Assembly (NCBI RefSeq): GCF_004571135.1
Contig: NZ_SPSB01000002.1
Coordinates: forward strand, 434,001-498,000
Origin: Algoriphagus kandeliae
GTDB taxonomy: Bacteria > Bacteroidota > Bacteroidia > Cytophagales > Cyclobacteriaceae
Length of the DNA: 64,000 nt
Direction of reading: 5' to 3'
The notes under the pieces are model-generated. The model was not told the origin of the DNA, ran no database searches, and saw only the letters and a program-made list of their open reading frames with translations. A program made the translations under genes and the position numbers. Below, one piece after another: positions 43,343 to 52,226 of the stretch. Position 1 is the stretch's first letter, and each line of letters starts with the position of its first letter.

Positions 43343-46153
43343 TTAATGAACTACAATCTTTCTCACAAATGTATTCTGGGGACCCAGTAATCGAATAAAA
43401 TACATGCCAGGCTTCAAATCAGTAAATTCCAAGCTTTCCAAACCTTGAGGAATTTCATGTTGAATTAAGGCTTGTCCTTGACTAGAAATTAATTCAGCTT
43501 GATACCAGCGATCCAAAAATTCTGCTTTGATATATAAGGTACCCGAACTAGGATTAGGATAAATTTTTAACCCTTCCAAATCAGGTGAGGGCTCAAGTCC
43601 TGTAATCAGACTTACCTGAATAGGCATAGTTCGAGCCGGCCCGAAATCACAAGCATTTTGAGCTGCAACACTTAGCACGAACTCTCCTTCTTCTTCCCAA
43701 AGGACTCGAATAGACTCTGTTCCTTGACCTGCTAGGATTCGTCCACCTCCATCAATAGTCCATTGATAATTTAAGCCTTCTTCAACTTGAATTTGATAGG
43801 TAAATTCTCCCGGGGGAACAATACTTTCTCCGGAAATCTCGGAAGGTTGTTCTGGTAAAGCAGAAATTTGAACTGGGAGTTTGATAGGAGGATTGGTTCC
43901 GCAGGAATTTTGGGGTACAGCGATTACTTCGGTAAATCCAGGTGAATTCCAACGAATTTCCACAGATGAGGTTCCTTGGCCTGAGATGATTTCTCCCCCT
44001 TCGGAGCTCCAGTTATAGCTCACACCTTCTAGATTTGGGAGAGAATAGGTCTCGGTTTGGTTGGTGCAGGTGGCACCTTGCCCCTCGATTTGAAGAGTTT
44101 GTGGGGGCAGATCGGAGACAATGACTTCGATATAGGACGTTTCGCCGGTTCCACAAAAATTTTGACGACTTACAAAGACACCCTTTCTTCCTGGGTCAAT
44201 CCATTGAACTTCTATTTGGGATGTCCCTTGCCCAGAAATAATTTCGCCACCATCTACCCTCCAAACGATGGTGGAACCCGGAATGGGGCTATCTTCGATT
44301 TGGTAAGTTTGGGATTGAAGGCAGGTTTCACTAGGTCCTTGAATCTCGCTTAGAGTTCCCTCCGGGGGAGTACAATTGTATCTTATAATGGTACCGTCAT
44401 CCCCTACAGCATAGGCAATCAAGGGAGTTCCAGCACTTATTCCATGAAGGTCTCTGGAAGTTCCGGTTTCAATTTGTTGCCAAGTTTCGCCTCCATCTTT
44501 GGTAGCAAGGGTTAGCCCGTTTTTACCCGATATAAAACCGTATTGATTATCAAAAAAATCTACCGAGAGTAAATCCTCTGAGATTTCAGTTTCTATCACT
44601 CGCCATGAAGTAGCCTTATCCTCTGTTTTTAGAATTGTTCCTTTATTGCCAACTACGATAGCTGTAAATTCATCCAACTTGGCAAGGCCATTTAAATTTT
44701 CTGTGGTTGGGGAATTCATACTAGACCATTGGATTCCGCCAGTCGAGAAAGAAATTTCTCCTCCATCTCCAATTGCTATTCCATAGACAAAATCAAAAAA
44801 CATGACTGCCTTGAAGTCTTTTTCAGTATCCGTAGTCGGGAGATCATTCCAACTGTCTCCTGAATTGAATGAACTAGCAACAAAGCCATCATTTCCGGCA
44901 ACGTAGAATACAGATGGAGCGAAAAGATAAAAACCATTAATGACATTGCTTTCGGGGGGAGTTACGTCAAGCCAAGTGCTGCCTGCATTGGTGGTTCGGT
45001 AGATTTTTGAGCTCTCTGTAGAAACATATCCAAAAGAGCCATTCCAAAAGCTCAAACCACGAATTGTGGAGGATTCGGGAATGGGTCTTGCAACCAAACT
45101 TTGTGCGAAATTGGATGTAACGAATAATTTCCCTTCCTCACCCCCAATCAAACCATATCGATCCGTTTTGAAATCAACCTCCAAAAAGTCAATGTCTTGA
45201 CCAGCTTGACGCTGAGTGTAGCTCGCTCCGGCATTTGTAGAGGAAATAACATACCCAGTTTCTCCGACAGCCCAGACCACATTTGAGTTGGGTAAATAGG
45301 CTAAATCAGCAAGATTTCGATTATTTCCGGCTCCTAAGTTAGCAATGGAAAAAGTAGCTCCTTCATTTGTAGATCGAATGGCAGCGGCATCTTCTCCAAC
45401 GACTGTAAAAATTCTGGCATCCAAAGCAGAAATTGCAACCTCTTTAAGATTTTTTGTGAGGCCGGAATTCAGAGAAGTCCATGTTTCTCCAAAATCCTGT
45501 GTTTTTAAAATTGTCCCGTTTTCACCAACTGCATACCCAACCTCCCTTGATGAAAATGCGACACCAAATAAATTGTTGGTGGTTCCACTAATTTGATTTT
45601 CGTATAGATCTCCTTGATCCCAACTTCGGAGAATTAGACCCTGGCTTCCGACTAAGAAAAGAGAGTCGTTATTGATGAATTCACCGCCATAAATCTCTTT
45701 TTTTGGGTAAGGGGAAATGTCTTCCCATTTTCCTCCAAAATCTCGGCTCCGTATAACTAAACCGCTTTCTCCAATTAATAGCCAGGTGTTATCTCCATTG
45801 AAAAGAACTTCATTCCAATTATCCGAAGAAGTGATTTTTTCAGACTTCCAGCTTTCCCCACCATCACTTGTTTTTAAAATCAGTCCATTCTTACCTACAG
45901 CAAAACCTTCTGAGTCAGAGTTAATGTGAATAGCGAGAATATTTCCTTCAAATTTGAAAGGGATTTCACTCCAGGTTTGTCCACCATCCTTAGTTTCAAT
46001 AAGTAAATTTTCACCTCCAGCTATCCCAGTTTGGCTATCGATCCAAAAAATTGCTGAAAGATCCAATCCCCAGCCCTGCATTCGGGTCCAAGTTTGCGCT
46101 GCTAGACTTGCTGATAGAAAAATAAAAAATAAGGCTAGGCCGACTCGTTTCAT
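43343..46153 (-). CDS. secreted YCF48/BNR-repeat protein with Ig-like domains and T9SS sorting signal
   Basis: A 936-residue exported protein. Signal peptide 1-19 (LFFIFLSASLAAQ). Residues ~25-620 hold about 12 repeats of the YCF48/BNR type (GENLLIETKDGGQTWSE, GKNGLILKTSDGGESW, GENGTILKTQDFGETW), expected to fold as a beta-propeller. Then three Ig/PKD-like domains at about 625-855, each with a 'GGEIISGQGTS' type segment. The C-terminus (about 860-936) is a type A T9SS sorting domain (LKIYPNPSSGTLYIKAE, GMYFIRLLG, VRKIVVH). So it leaves the cell through the type IX system and is probably surface-attached. Ligand unknown. Confidence 0.9.
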   Translation of the reverse strand: MKRVGLALFFIFLSASLAAQTWTRMQGWGLDLSAIFWIDSQTGIAGGENLLIETKDGGQTWSEIPFKFEGNILAIHINSDSEGFAVGKNGLILKTSDGGESWKSEKITSSDNWNEVLFNGDNTWLLIGESGLVIRSRDFGGKWEDISPYPKKEIYGGEFINNDSLFLVGSQGLILRSWDQGDLYENQISGTTNNLFGVAFSSREVGYAVGENGTILKTQDFGETWTSLNSGLTKNLKEVAISALDARIFTVVGEDAAAIRSTNEGATFSIANLGAGNNRNLADLAYLPNSNVVWAVGETGYVISSTNAGASYTQRQAGQDIDFLEVDFKTDRYGLIGGEEGKLFVTSNFAQSLVARPIPESSTIRGLSFWNGSFGYVSTESSKIYRTTNAGSTWLDVTPPESNVINGFYLFAPSVFYVAGNDGFVASSFNSGDSWNDLPTTDTEKDFKAVMFFDFVYGIAIGDGGEISFSTGGIQWSSMNSPTTENLNGLAKLDEFTAIVVGNKGTILKTEDKATSWRVIETEISEDLLSVDFFDNQYGFISGKNGLTLATKDGGETWQQIETGTSRDLHGISAGTPLIAYAVGDDGTIIRYNCTPPEGTLSEIQGPSETCLQSQTYQIEDSPIPGSTIVWRVDGGEIISGQGTSQIEVQWIDPGRKGVFVSRQNFCGTGETSYIEVIVSDLPPQTLQIEGQGATCTNQTETYSLPNLEGVSYNWSSEGGEIISGQGTSSVEIRWNSPGFTEVIAVPQNSCGTNPPIKLPVQISALPEQPSEISGESIVPPGEFTYQIQVEEGLNYQWTIDGGGRILAGQGTESIRVLWEEEGEFVLSVAAQNACDFGPARTMPIQVSLITGLEPSPDLEGLKIYPNPSSGTLYIKAEFLDRWYQAELISSQGQALIQHEIPQGLESLEFTDLKPGMYFIRLLGPQNTFVRKIVVH

Positions 46154-46292
46154 TTTTAAGAATTCTATTTAAACAAAATTAAGTGATTTCCCCACTTGTC
46201 AAAGTTTGTATATCGTTCGCCAAACCAATTCCCTTCATTGCTATCATTTATGCCGATTGATTAGTAGATTTAGCTTATTCAAAAAGCAATTA

Positions 46293-46949
46293 ATGATGAA
46301 AAAAATATTTTCAATAGTAGCAATTTCTGTGCTTTTAAGCGCCTGCGGAAGTGGGGAGCGAGTCTCCAAAGAGGTTTTTGAAGAGGTGAATGAGGCAATG
46401 GAAGTCAAAAAGTTAAGTGAGGCCGAAATCATCGACGCAGCCATGGTTTGGGGAGATTCTATAAGTATGGAGGCGCAGCAACAATTAGTCAACCAATTAC
46501 AGCAAGCAATTTCTGAAAAAGGAATTCCGGGTGCCATTGAATTTTGTAATGTTCAAGCCTTGTCAATCTTGGAGGACGTTGGGAAACCCTATGGAGTAGA
46601 AATTCGGAGAGCTTCCAATCGCTATCGAAATCCAGCAGATCAACCCACTGAAATGGAGCGGCGATACCTAGAAACCTACGAGTATGATGTAGAAAATGGG
46701 AACCCACTTGCTCCAAATATTCAAAAAATCAACGAAGGAGAGGAGTTGCTTTACACCAAAGCAATCGTCATTCCCGGAGGGCTCTGTCTCAACTGCCATG
46801 GTGAGCCAGGAAAAGAAATCAATGAGGAGGCACTCAAAGTCTTAGAAGAGCTTTATCCTGAAGATCAAGCCAAAGGACATAAAGTAGGGGATTTGCGGGG
46901 AATGTGGTCCATAAAAATCCCTAAAAAAGAGGTTGTTAAAAGAATGTAA
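46293..46949 (+). CDS. DUF3365 (Tll0287-like) heme-binding lipoprotein
   Basis: A ~218-residue lipoprotein (signal MKKIFSIVAISVLLSAC) with one c-type heme motif CLNCH in GGLCLNCHGEPGKEI. The GDLRGMWSIKIPK end fits DUF3365 domains, which fold like PAS domains and often bind heme c. Role as a redox or gas sensor is possible but unproven. Start is at the ATG ATG pair (46293/46296). First of a plus-strand run of exported proteins. The ccm genes at 14-18 kb would be needed to load its heme. Confidence 0.85.
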   Translation: MMKKIFSIVAISVLLSACGSGERVSKEVFEEVNEAMEVKKLSEAEIIDAAMVWGDSISMEAQQQLVNQLQQAISEKGIPGAIEFCNVQALSILEDVGKPYGVEIRRASNRYRNPADQPTEMERRYLETYEYDVENGNPLAPNIQKINEGEELLYTKAIVIPGGLCLNCHGEPGKEINEEALKVLEELYPEDQAKGHKVGDLRGMWSIKIPKKEVVKRM

Positions 46950-46966
46950 GCCTACTCATCAAGCCC

Positions 46967-47932
46967 ATGATTCAATATATTTTCTGGCTTTCAATAGTGA
47001 TTTTGCTCCAAAGTGAAAAGGTAGATTTTGATAATCAATCTTTTGAACCTTATCAGCAAAAAATCCCTGGGACCAACCTAGACTTTACCATGACCCCCAT
47101 TCCTGAAGGATCTTTTGAGATGGGTTCGGATGAAAGCGACAAGGAGGATGAAAAACCAGCCCATTTGGTTGAATTGGATGCCTTTTGGATGGGAACTCAT
47201 GAGGTAACTTGGGATATTTTTGAGCTTTTCGTAGACAAAAATTACGAATTGGCTATTTCAGAGGAGCCAATCGGTGAACGAGTGGATGGGCTTTCCCGTC
47301 CATCATTGCCGTATTTGGATATGACCTTTGGGATGGGAAAGGAAGGAAAGCCTGCTGTGGGTATGACGCAGTACGGAGCCATACAATTTTGCCACTGGTT
47401 GTATCTTAAGACTGGAGTCTTTTACCGATTACCTACAGAAGCGGAGTGGGAATATGCAGCTAAAGCTGGGACAAACACCTCTTATTTTTTTGGTGAAGAC
47501 CTTAGCCTTATGTCAGAGTATGCTTGGACTAAGGAAAATTCAAATGAAACTACTCAGCAGGTAGGCGAGAAAAAGCCCAACCCATGGGGCTTGTATGACA
47601 TTTACGGGAATGTCTTGGAATGGACTTCCGACCAATATGATCCCGAGTTTTATAAAAATGCTCCCAAGGAAAATCCACTGAATCCTTCTGTTAATTTATA
47701 TCCTCGAGTGGTCCGTGGAGGAAGTTTCAAGCATTCAGCTGATGAAATCAGTTCTACCCGAAGATTTGTCAGTGATCCTAAATGGAAACAGATTGACCCT
47801 CAGATTCCAAAGAGCCAATGGTGGTTTCCAGAGGCTCCATTTCTGGGAATCAGACTTGTTCGCCCATTAAATCCACCCAGTGAGGAAGAAATCAAGGCCT
47901 ATTATGGGCAAGCACCAATCGATGACTATTAA
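46967..47932 (+). CDS. formylglycine-generating-enzyme-fold protein lacking the catalytic Cys
   Basis: A 321-residue exported protein with an N-terminal hydrophobic segment (IFWLSIVILLQ). It has the FGE/SUMF1 domain: IPEGSFEMGSDESDKEDEKP, LDAFWMGTHEVTWD, YRLPTEAEWEYAAKAG, NPWGLYDIYGNVLEWTSD and VVRGGSFKHSADEISSTRR. In true formylglycine-generating enzymes the last region carries two catalytic Cys; here it has His, Ser and Ala with no Cys. The fold is clear, the sulfatase-modifying activity doubtful; other members bind sugars or act as lectin-like or hydroxylating proteins. No sulfatase gene is nearby. 17 nt after the DUF3365 gene. Confidence 0.88.
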   Translation: MIQYIFWLSIVILLQSEKVDFDNQSFEPYQQKIPGTNLDFTMTPIPEGSFEMGSDESDKEDEKPAHLVELDAFWMGTHEVTWDIFELFVDKNYELAISEEPIGERVDGLSRPSLPYLDMTFGMGKEGKPAVGMTQYGAIQFCHWLYLKTGVFYRLPTEAEWEYAAKAGTNTSYFFGEDLSLMSEYAWTKENSNETTQQVGEKKPNPWGLYDIYGNVLEWTSDQYDPEFYKNAPKENPLNPSVNLYPRVVRGGSFKHSADEISSTRRFVSDPKWKQIDPQIPKSQWWFPEAPFLGIRLVRPLNPPSEEEIKAYYGQAPIDDY

Positions 47933-47947
47933 ACCTAAAATAACACT

Positions 47948-49261
47948 ATGAAAACAGACTCATCCCGACGCACCTTTATCAAAAGTTCTGCTCTAGTGGC
48001 AGGAGGACTGATGACTTCTCCATTTACAATTCCCGGAGCTTATGCTGCTCCTGATAATCACCTGAAACTAGCTTTGATTGGATGTGGGGGTAGAGGTACT
48101 GGAGCAGTTTTTCAAGCGTTTGAAACAGGGCATCCAATAAAACTCGTAGCCATGGCGGATGCCTTTCAGGACCGATTGGAAAATAGCCTAAAGCCTATTT
48201 TGGCGAAATATGGTCCTGAAAAAGTTCAGGTTCCCCAAGAAAAGCAATTTGTAGGTTTCGATGCTTATAAACACGCTATTGCCGAAGCTGATGTGGTGAT
48301 TTTAGCAACCCCTCCAGGATTTAGGCCAAGTCATTTTGAGGAGGCCGTTCGTCAAGGAAAACAGATTTTTATGGAAAAGCCAGTGGCCACTGATGCTGCT
48401 GGAATTCGTCGTGTTTTGGCAGCAGCTGAAGAGGCGAAGGCTAAGAAATTGAATGTAGTGGTCGGTTTACAACGGCATTACCAAAACAATTACCGGGAAA
48501 CGATTAGAAGAATTCACGATGGGGAAATTGGAGATATCATTGGAGGTCAGGTTTATTGGAATGATGGCGGTGTTTGGGTGAGAGAGCGTCAGCCTGGTCA
48601 AACAGAAATGGAATACCAAATGCGAAATTGGTATTACTTCAATTGGCTATGCGGGGATCACATTACTGAGCAGCATGTGCATAACATTGATGTGGCCAAC
48701 TGGGTAAAGCAAGGATATCCTGTAAAAGCAGAAGGTACCGGGGGAAGATTAGTCCGTACTGGAAAAGATCATGGAGAAATCTTTGATCATCATGTATTGA
48801 CTTTTACTTATGAAGATGGCTCAGTCATTCACAGTGAATGCCGGCATTTTCCTGGAGCGGCCAATCGGGTAGATGAAAGCTTTCAAGGAACAAAAGGGAA
48901 AGCCTACCTCAGCGCAGGAAATCACGGAAATTTGACAGATTGGAAGGGAAATGCCCTTTATACGCATGACCGGGAAAATAATCCAAATCCTTATCAGCAA
49001 GAGCATGATGAACTTTGGGCAGCACTTGTGAAGGGCGAGTACAAATTTGCGGATGCTGAAAATGCAGCCAAAAGTACCATGACTTCTATTATGGGACGTT
49101 ATGCCACCTATTCCGGGAAAGTCATTACCTGGGAGGAAGCTTTAAATGGTACAGTTGATCTTTTCCCGGATGAACTTGCTTGGGATGCACTTCCCAAAAT
49201 TCTTCCAAATGAAGATGGATATTACCCACATGCAATTCCAGGAAAAACTAAAGTGATTTAA
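47948..49261 (+). CDS. Tat-exported Gfo/Idh/MocA oxidoreductase
   Basis: A 437-residue NAD(P)-type dehydrogenase with a twin-arginine signal (SRRTFIKSS at residues 6-14, cleaved about residue 33 after PGAYA). The Rossmann motif LALIGCGGRGTGAV follows, FMEKPVATDAAG carries the conserved Lys, and the C-terminal domain has HITEQHVHNIDVANW. Tat export of a pre-folded oxidoreductase means it leaves the cytosol with its cofactor. Substrate unknown, likely a sugar derivative. Directly upstream of another Tat-type isomerase (3 nt). Confidence 0.9.
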   Translation: MKTDSSRRTFIKSSALVAGGLMTSPFTIPGAYAAPDNHLKLALIGCGGRGTGAVFQAFETGHPIKLVAMADAFQDRLENSLKPILAKYGPEKVQVPQEKQFVGFDAYKHAIAEADVVILATPPGFRPSHFEEAVRQGKQIFMEKPVATDAAGIRRVLAAAEEAKAKKLNVVVGLQRHYQNNYRETIRRIHDGEIGDIIGGQVYWNDGGVWVRERQPGQTEMEYQMRNWYYFNWLCGDHITEQHVHNIDVANWVKQGYPVKAEGTGGRLVRTGKDHGEIFDHHVLTFTYEDGSVIHSECRHFPGAANRVDESFQGTKGKAYLSAGNHGNLTDWKGNALYTHDRENNPNPYQQEHDELWAALVKGEYKFADAENAAKSTMTSIMGRYATYSGKVITWEEALNGTVDLFPDELAWDALPKILPNEDGYYPHAIPGKTKVI

Positions 49262-49264
49262 GCC

Positions 49265-50179
49265 ATGAAAAGAAGAGGATTTATAAAAAAAGCCGGTTTA
49301 AGTGGAGTTTTGATGGGAGTTTCTGGAGGTTTGGCCTTCCCAAGTCCCCGAGATAATAATAAAGCAGATGCTTTTACCATGGATTTTGCTCCGCACTTTG
49401 GCATGTTTAGAAATCATGCTCCGGGAGGAATCATTGACGAACTTAAATTCATGGCAGATCAGGGTTTCCGTTCTTTTGAAGACAATGGTATGCTTCAGCG
49501 TCCCGTGGAAATTCAGGAGCAGATAGGAAAAACCTTAGATGAATTAGGGATGCGAATGGGCGTTTTCGTAATTGATGGAGGAGATAATTGGAAGGTTTCC
49601 TTGGCCACAGGCAAGCAGGAGTTTTTGGATAATTTTCTCAAAACCTGCCGCGCAGCGGTGGATACCGCCAAGCGAGTAAATGCCAAATGGATGACGGTCG
49701 TTCCGGGGTATTTTGAGCGGAATTTGCCTTTAGGAATTCAGACTGCCAATGTTATTGAGGCTATGAAACGAGGAGCAGAAATTTTCGAACCTCATGGGTT
49801 GACTATGGTGATGGAGCCTTTGAGTGACAATCCGGATCTTTTTCTACGGCATGCCGATCAGACATATATGATTTGCCAAGCTGTTGGAAGTCCTTCCTGT
49901 AAAATCCTTTACGATATCTATCACATGCAGCGAAATGAGGGAAATCTGATCGCTACCATGGAAAAAACTTGGGAGGAAATTGCCTATATCCAAATCGGTG
50001 ATAATCCTGGCCGCAAGGAACCTGGAACTGGAGAAATTAACTACGAAAACGTATTCAATTACATTCATCAAAAAGGTTTTAAAGGGATTTTGGGGATGGA
50101 ACATGGAAATGCGCAAGCAGGAAAAGAAGGAGAGTTAGCTTTGATTGAAGCCTATCGAAAAGTAGATGTTAAAGTTTAA
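49265..50179 (+). CDS. exported hydroxypyruvate-isomerase-like TIM-barrel protein
   Basis: A 304-residue sugar phosphate isomerase/epimerase superfamily member. The N-terminus MKRRGFIKKAG with a hydrophobic stretch LSGVLMGVSGGLAF fits a twin-arginine-type signal. Metal-site residues typical of the family are visible in VMEPLSDNPDLF, ILYDIYHMQRNEG and GMEHGNAQ (Glu, Asp-His, Glu). Closest to hydroxypyruvate isomerase (Hyi) by pattern, but export argues for a different, extracellular sugar substrate. Forms a cassette with the oxidoreductase. Confidence 0.87.
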   Translation: MKRRGFIKKAGLSGVLMGVSGGLAFPSPRDNNKADAFTMDFAPHFGMFRNHAPGGIIDELKFMADQGFRSFEDNGMLQRPVEIQEQIGKTLDELGMRMGVFVIDGGDNWKVSLATGKQEFLDNFLKTCRAAVDTAKRVNAKWMTVVPGYFERNLPLGIQTANVIEAMKRGAEIFEPHGLTMVMEPLSDNPDLFLRHADQTYMICQAVGSPSCKILYDIYHMQRNEGNLIATMEKTWEEIAYIQIGDNPGRKEPGTGEINYENVFNYIHQKGFKGILGMEHGNAQAGKEGELALIEAYRKVDVKV

Positions 50180-51221
50180 AAAAGCCTTCCTTATCCTACT
50201 AGAAATAGGATTTTTAGTAGGATGCTTTTCTTGTCAAAATCAAAAACAAAACGAAGTCTCCGTTAAGCCAATAGGTTGGAAGATTTTGGAAACTCCAACT
50301 GAGGCCTCACTTAGAGGGCTAAGCCCTGTCTCAGATGATGTTGTTTGGGCTAGTGGATCTGGAGGAACTTGGTTAAGAACTATAGATGGAGGAGAAACTT
50401 GGGCAACAGGAGTGATAGGAGGAATCGATACGGTTGACTTCCGTTCCATTCATGCTTTTGATGCTGAAAAGGCTGTCGCTGTTACAGCGGGTCAACCAGC
50501 TCATATTTATAAAACTACAGACGGAGGAAAAAGCTGGGATTTGAAGCTCATTGAATCAGATCAGGCATTTTTTGATGGGATCAGTTTTGCGGATGAGAAT
50601 CGAGGCTATGTTTTCGGGGATCCGGTAGATGGATTTTGGATGATTTATGAGACTTTGGACCAAGGAAATTCTTGGACCTTGCTGGATTCTCTACCGAAAG
50701 CAGAAGAAGGAGAGGCGGGATTTGCTGCTTCCGCAAGCTCTCTTTTGGCTTTTGGAGATGATATTTGGTTAGGAAGTGGAGGAAGTTTCTCCTTTTTACA
50801 TCATTCTCCGGATCGTGGAAAAACTTGGTTTCGATATCCCTCACCAATTATTCAGGGGGAATCATCACAAGGAATATTTTCGCTTGTAGAGGTTGATAAC
50901 GAGGAAATAGTGGTTGTTGGTGGAGATTATTTGAAGCCTGAGGGTACCGAAAAAAATTGGGGAGTTTTTGATATAACCACAAAGGCTTGGAAAGAGAAAA
51001 AGGATTCTTCACCAGCAGGTTATCGATCTGGTGTAACCTATTTTCCAAAATACTCCTGGCTGATTACAATTGGGCCATCTGGATCGGACTATTCCGAAAA
51101 TGGGGGAGATTCCTGGGAGAATTTTTCTTCGGAAGGATTCCATGCGATATTCAAAAGCAGAGAAGGAGAAAGCGTATGGGCTTCAGGCGCTAAAGGAAAG
51201 GTGGCTAAATTGATATTTTGA
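50166..51221 (+). CDS. YCF48-like lipoprotein
   Basis: A 351-residue lipoprotein (signal FLILLEIGFLVGCFSC) with YCF48/BNR-type repeats: TWLRTIDGGETWATG, IYKTTDGGKSWDL, SYSLLHHSPDRGKTW-like and SENGGDSWENF. These fold as a beta-propeller. Function unknown; it probably acts outside the cytoplasm with its neighbours. ATG 50166 overlaps the previous gene by 14 bases, so translation is coupled. It has the same fold family as the repeat part of the 936-residue T9SS protein at 43343. Confidence 0.85.
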   Translation: MLKFKKAFLILLEIGFLVGCFSCQNQKQNEVSVKPIGWKILETPTEASLRGLSPVSDDVVWASGSGGTWLRTIDGGETWATGVIGGIDTVDFRSIHAFDAEKAVAVTAGQPAHIYKTTDGGKSWDLKLIESDQAFFDGISFADENRGYVFGDPVDGFWMIYETLDQGNSWTLLDSLPKAEEGEAGFAASASSLLAFGDDIWLGSGGSFSFLHHSPDRGKTWFRYPSPIIQGESSQGIFSLVEVDNEEIVVVGGDYLKPEGTEKNWGVFDITTKAWKEKKDSSPAGYRSGVTYFPKYSWLITIGPSGSDYSENGGDSWENFSSEGFHAIFKSREGESVWASGAKGKVAKLIF

Positions 51222-51386
51222 AAAATAATCGAGAGCTGGGTGTGGAAATCCTAGAATTCAGGTGCTTTTGTTTAAAAAATTGTAAAGTTTTGACCGTAAT
51301 TTTAGATCGGTAGTCTACTTCTGTATTATCTTTAGGATTCAAATTTTTAATGCTTAACTTATAAATCACCTCAATAGCAACTAATT

Positions 51387-52121
51387 ATGTTTGAAATAAT
51401 ACCATCTATTTGGTTGATTAATGGCAAATGTGTGCGCCTAGAGCGTGGGGATTTTGCTACCGAGGAGGTGGTATCAACCAATCCCTTGGGAATCGCTCAG
51501 GAGTTCGAATCCATTGGAATCAAGCGACTTCATTTGGTAGACTTGGATGGTGCAAGACGTGGAGAACCGAAGAACTACCATATACTGGAAGCAATTGCTG
51601 GATATACCAATCTCAAAGTTGATTTTACCGGAGGTATCACTACCGATGGAGATGTGATCAAATGTTTCGAGTATGGAGCTAAGACTGTTACCATATCTTC
51701 TGCCGCCGCAAATTACCCAGAGCGTTTTGCGCAGTTCATTCTTTCCTATGGTCGTGAGAAGATAAACTTGGCTGCTGATACCAATCCAACAGACCATAAA
51801 ATTAAAATCCGGGGCTGGTTGAAAAAAACAAGCATAGATTTATACGATCATATTGAATTTTTCTACGAGCGAGGCCTGAAATACCTGAAAGTTTCTGACG
51901 TGACCCGGGACGGAGTGATGGAAGGGCCTAATTTTGATTTGTATAAAAGTATATTGGAAAGGTTTCCTTCAATTCAGCTAGCGGCAAGTGGCGGCGTACG
52001 GGGAATTGATGATTTTAGAGAACTTCGAGATATGGGAGTTCATTCATCTGTATTTGGAAGGGCCTATTATGAGGGAAAAATTTCTCTGAATGACTTGGAG
52101 AAATTTCTAAAGGAAGGATAA
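51387..52121 (+). CDS. HisA-like TIM-barrel protein with altered catalytic site
   Basis: A 244-residue (beta/alpha)8 protein of the HisA/HisF family, resembling ProFAR isomerase along its length (KCVRLERGDF; LHLVDLDGARRGEP; LKVDFTGGITTDGDV; SDVTRDGVMEGPN; LAASGGVRGIDDF). However the N-terminal motif, normally IIPAIDL with the catalytic Asp, reads IIPSIWL (ATT TGG TTG), so Trp9 replaces the general base. The second acid region (AADTNPTDHK) is also unlike the usual SLDTRGG. It stands alone, not in a his operon. It is therefore a paralogue probably of changed activity. Start ATG 51387. Confidence 0.85.
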   Translation: MFEIIPSIWLINGKCVRLERGDFATEEVVSTNPLGIAQEFESIGIKRLHLVDLDGARRGEPKNYHILEAIAGYTNLKVDFTGGITTDGDVIKCFEYGAKTVTISSAAANYPERFAQFILSYGREKINLAADTNPTDHKIKIRGWLKKTSIDLYDHIEFFYERGLKYLKVSDVTRDGVMEGPNFDLYKSILERFPSIQLAASGGVRGIDDFRELRDMGVHSSVFGRAYYEGKISLNDLEKFLKEG

Positions 52122-52176
52122 ATCTCGGTTAGAATTGAGTCAAAGGGCTTGAAAAATTTTTAACCAACATGCATAA

Positions 52177-52209
52177 AAAAGGGACCTTAGAAAAAGGTCC
52201 CTTTTTATT
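52177..52209. terminator. terminator between the HisA-like gene and the small secreted gene
   Basis: AAAAGGGACC (52177-52186) pairs with GGTCCCTTTT (52196-52205) with a 9-nt loop; T run on plus, A run on the other side. Confidence 0.85.
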
Positions 52210-52226
52210 TATTAAGAAAACACAAA

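Noticed and set aside
51387..52121. Annotation as a functional hisA
   Set aside because: The catalytic Asp is Trp and no other his gene is near; kept as HisA-like.
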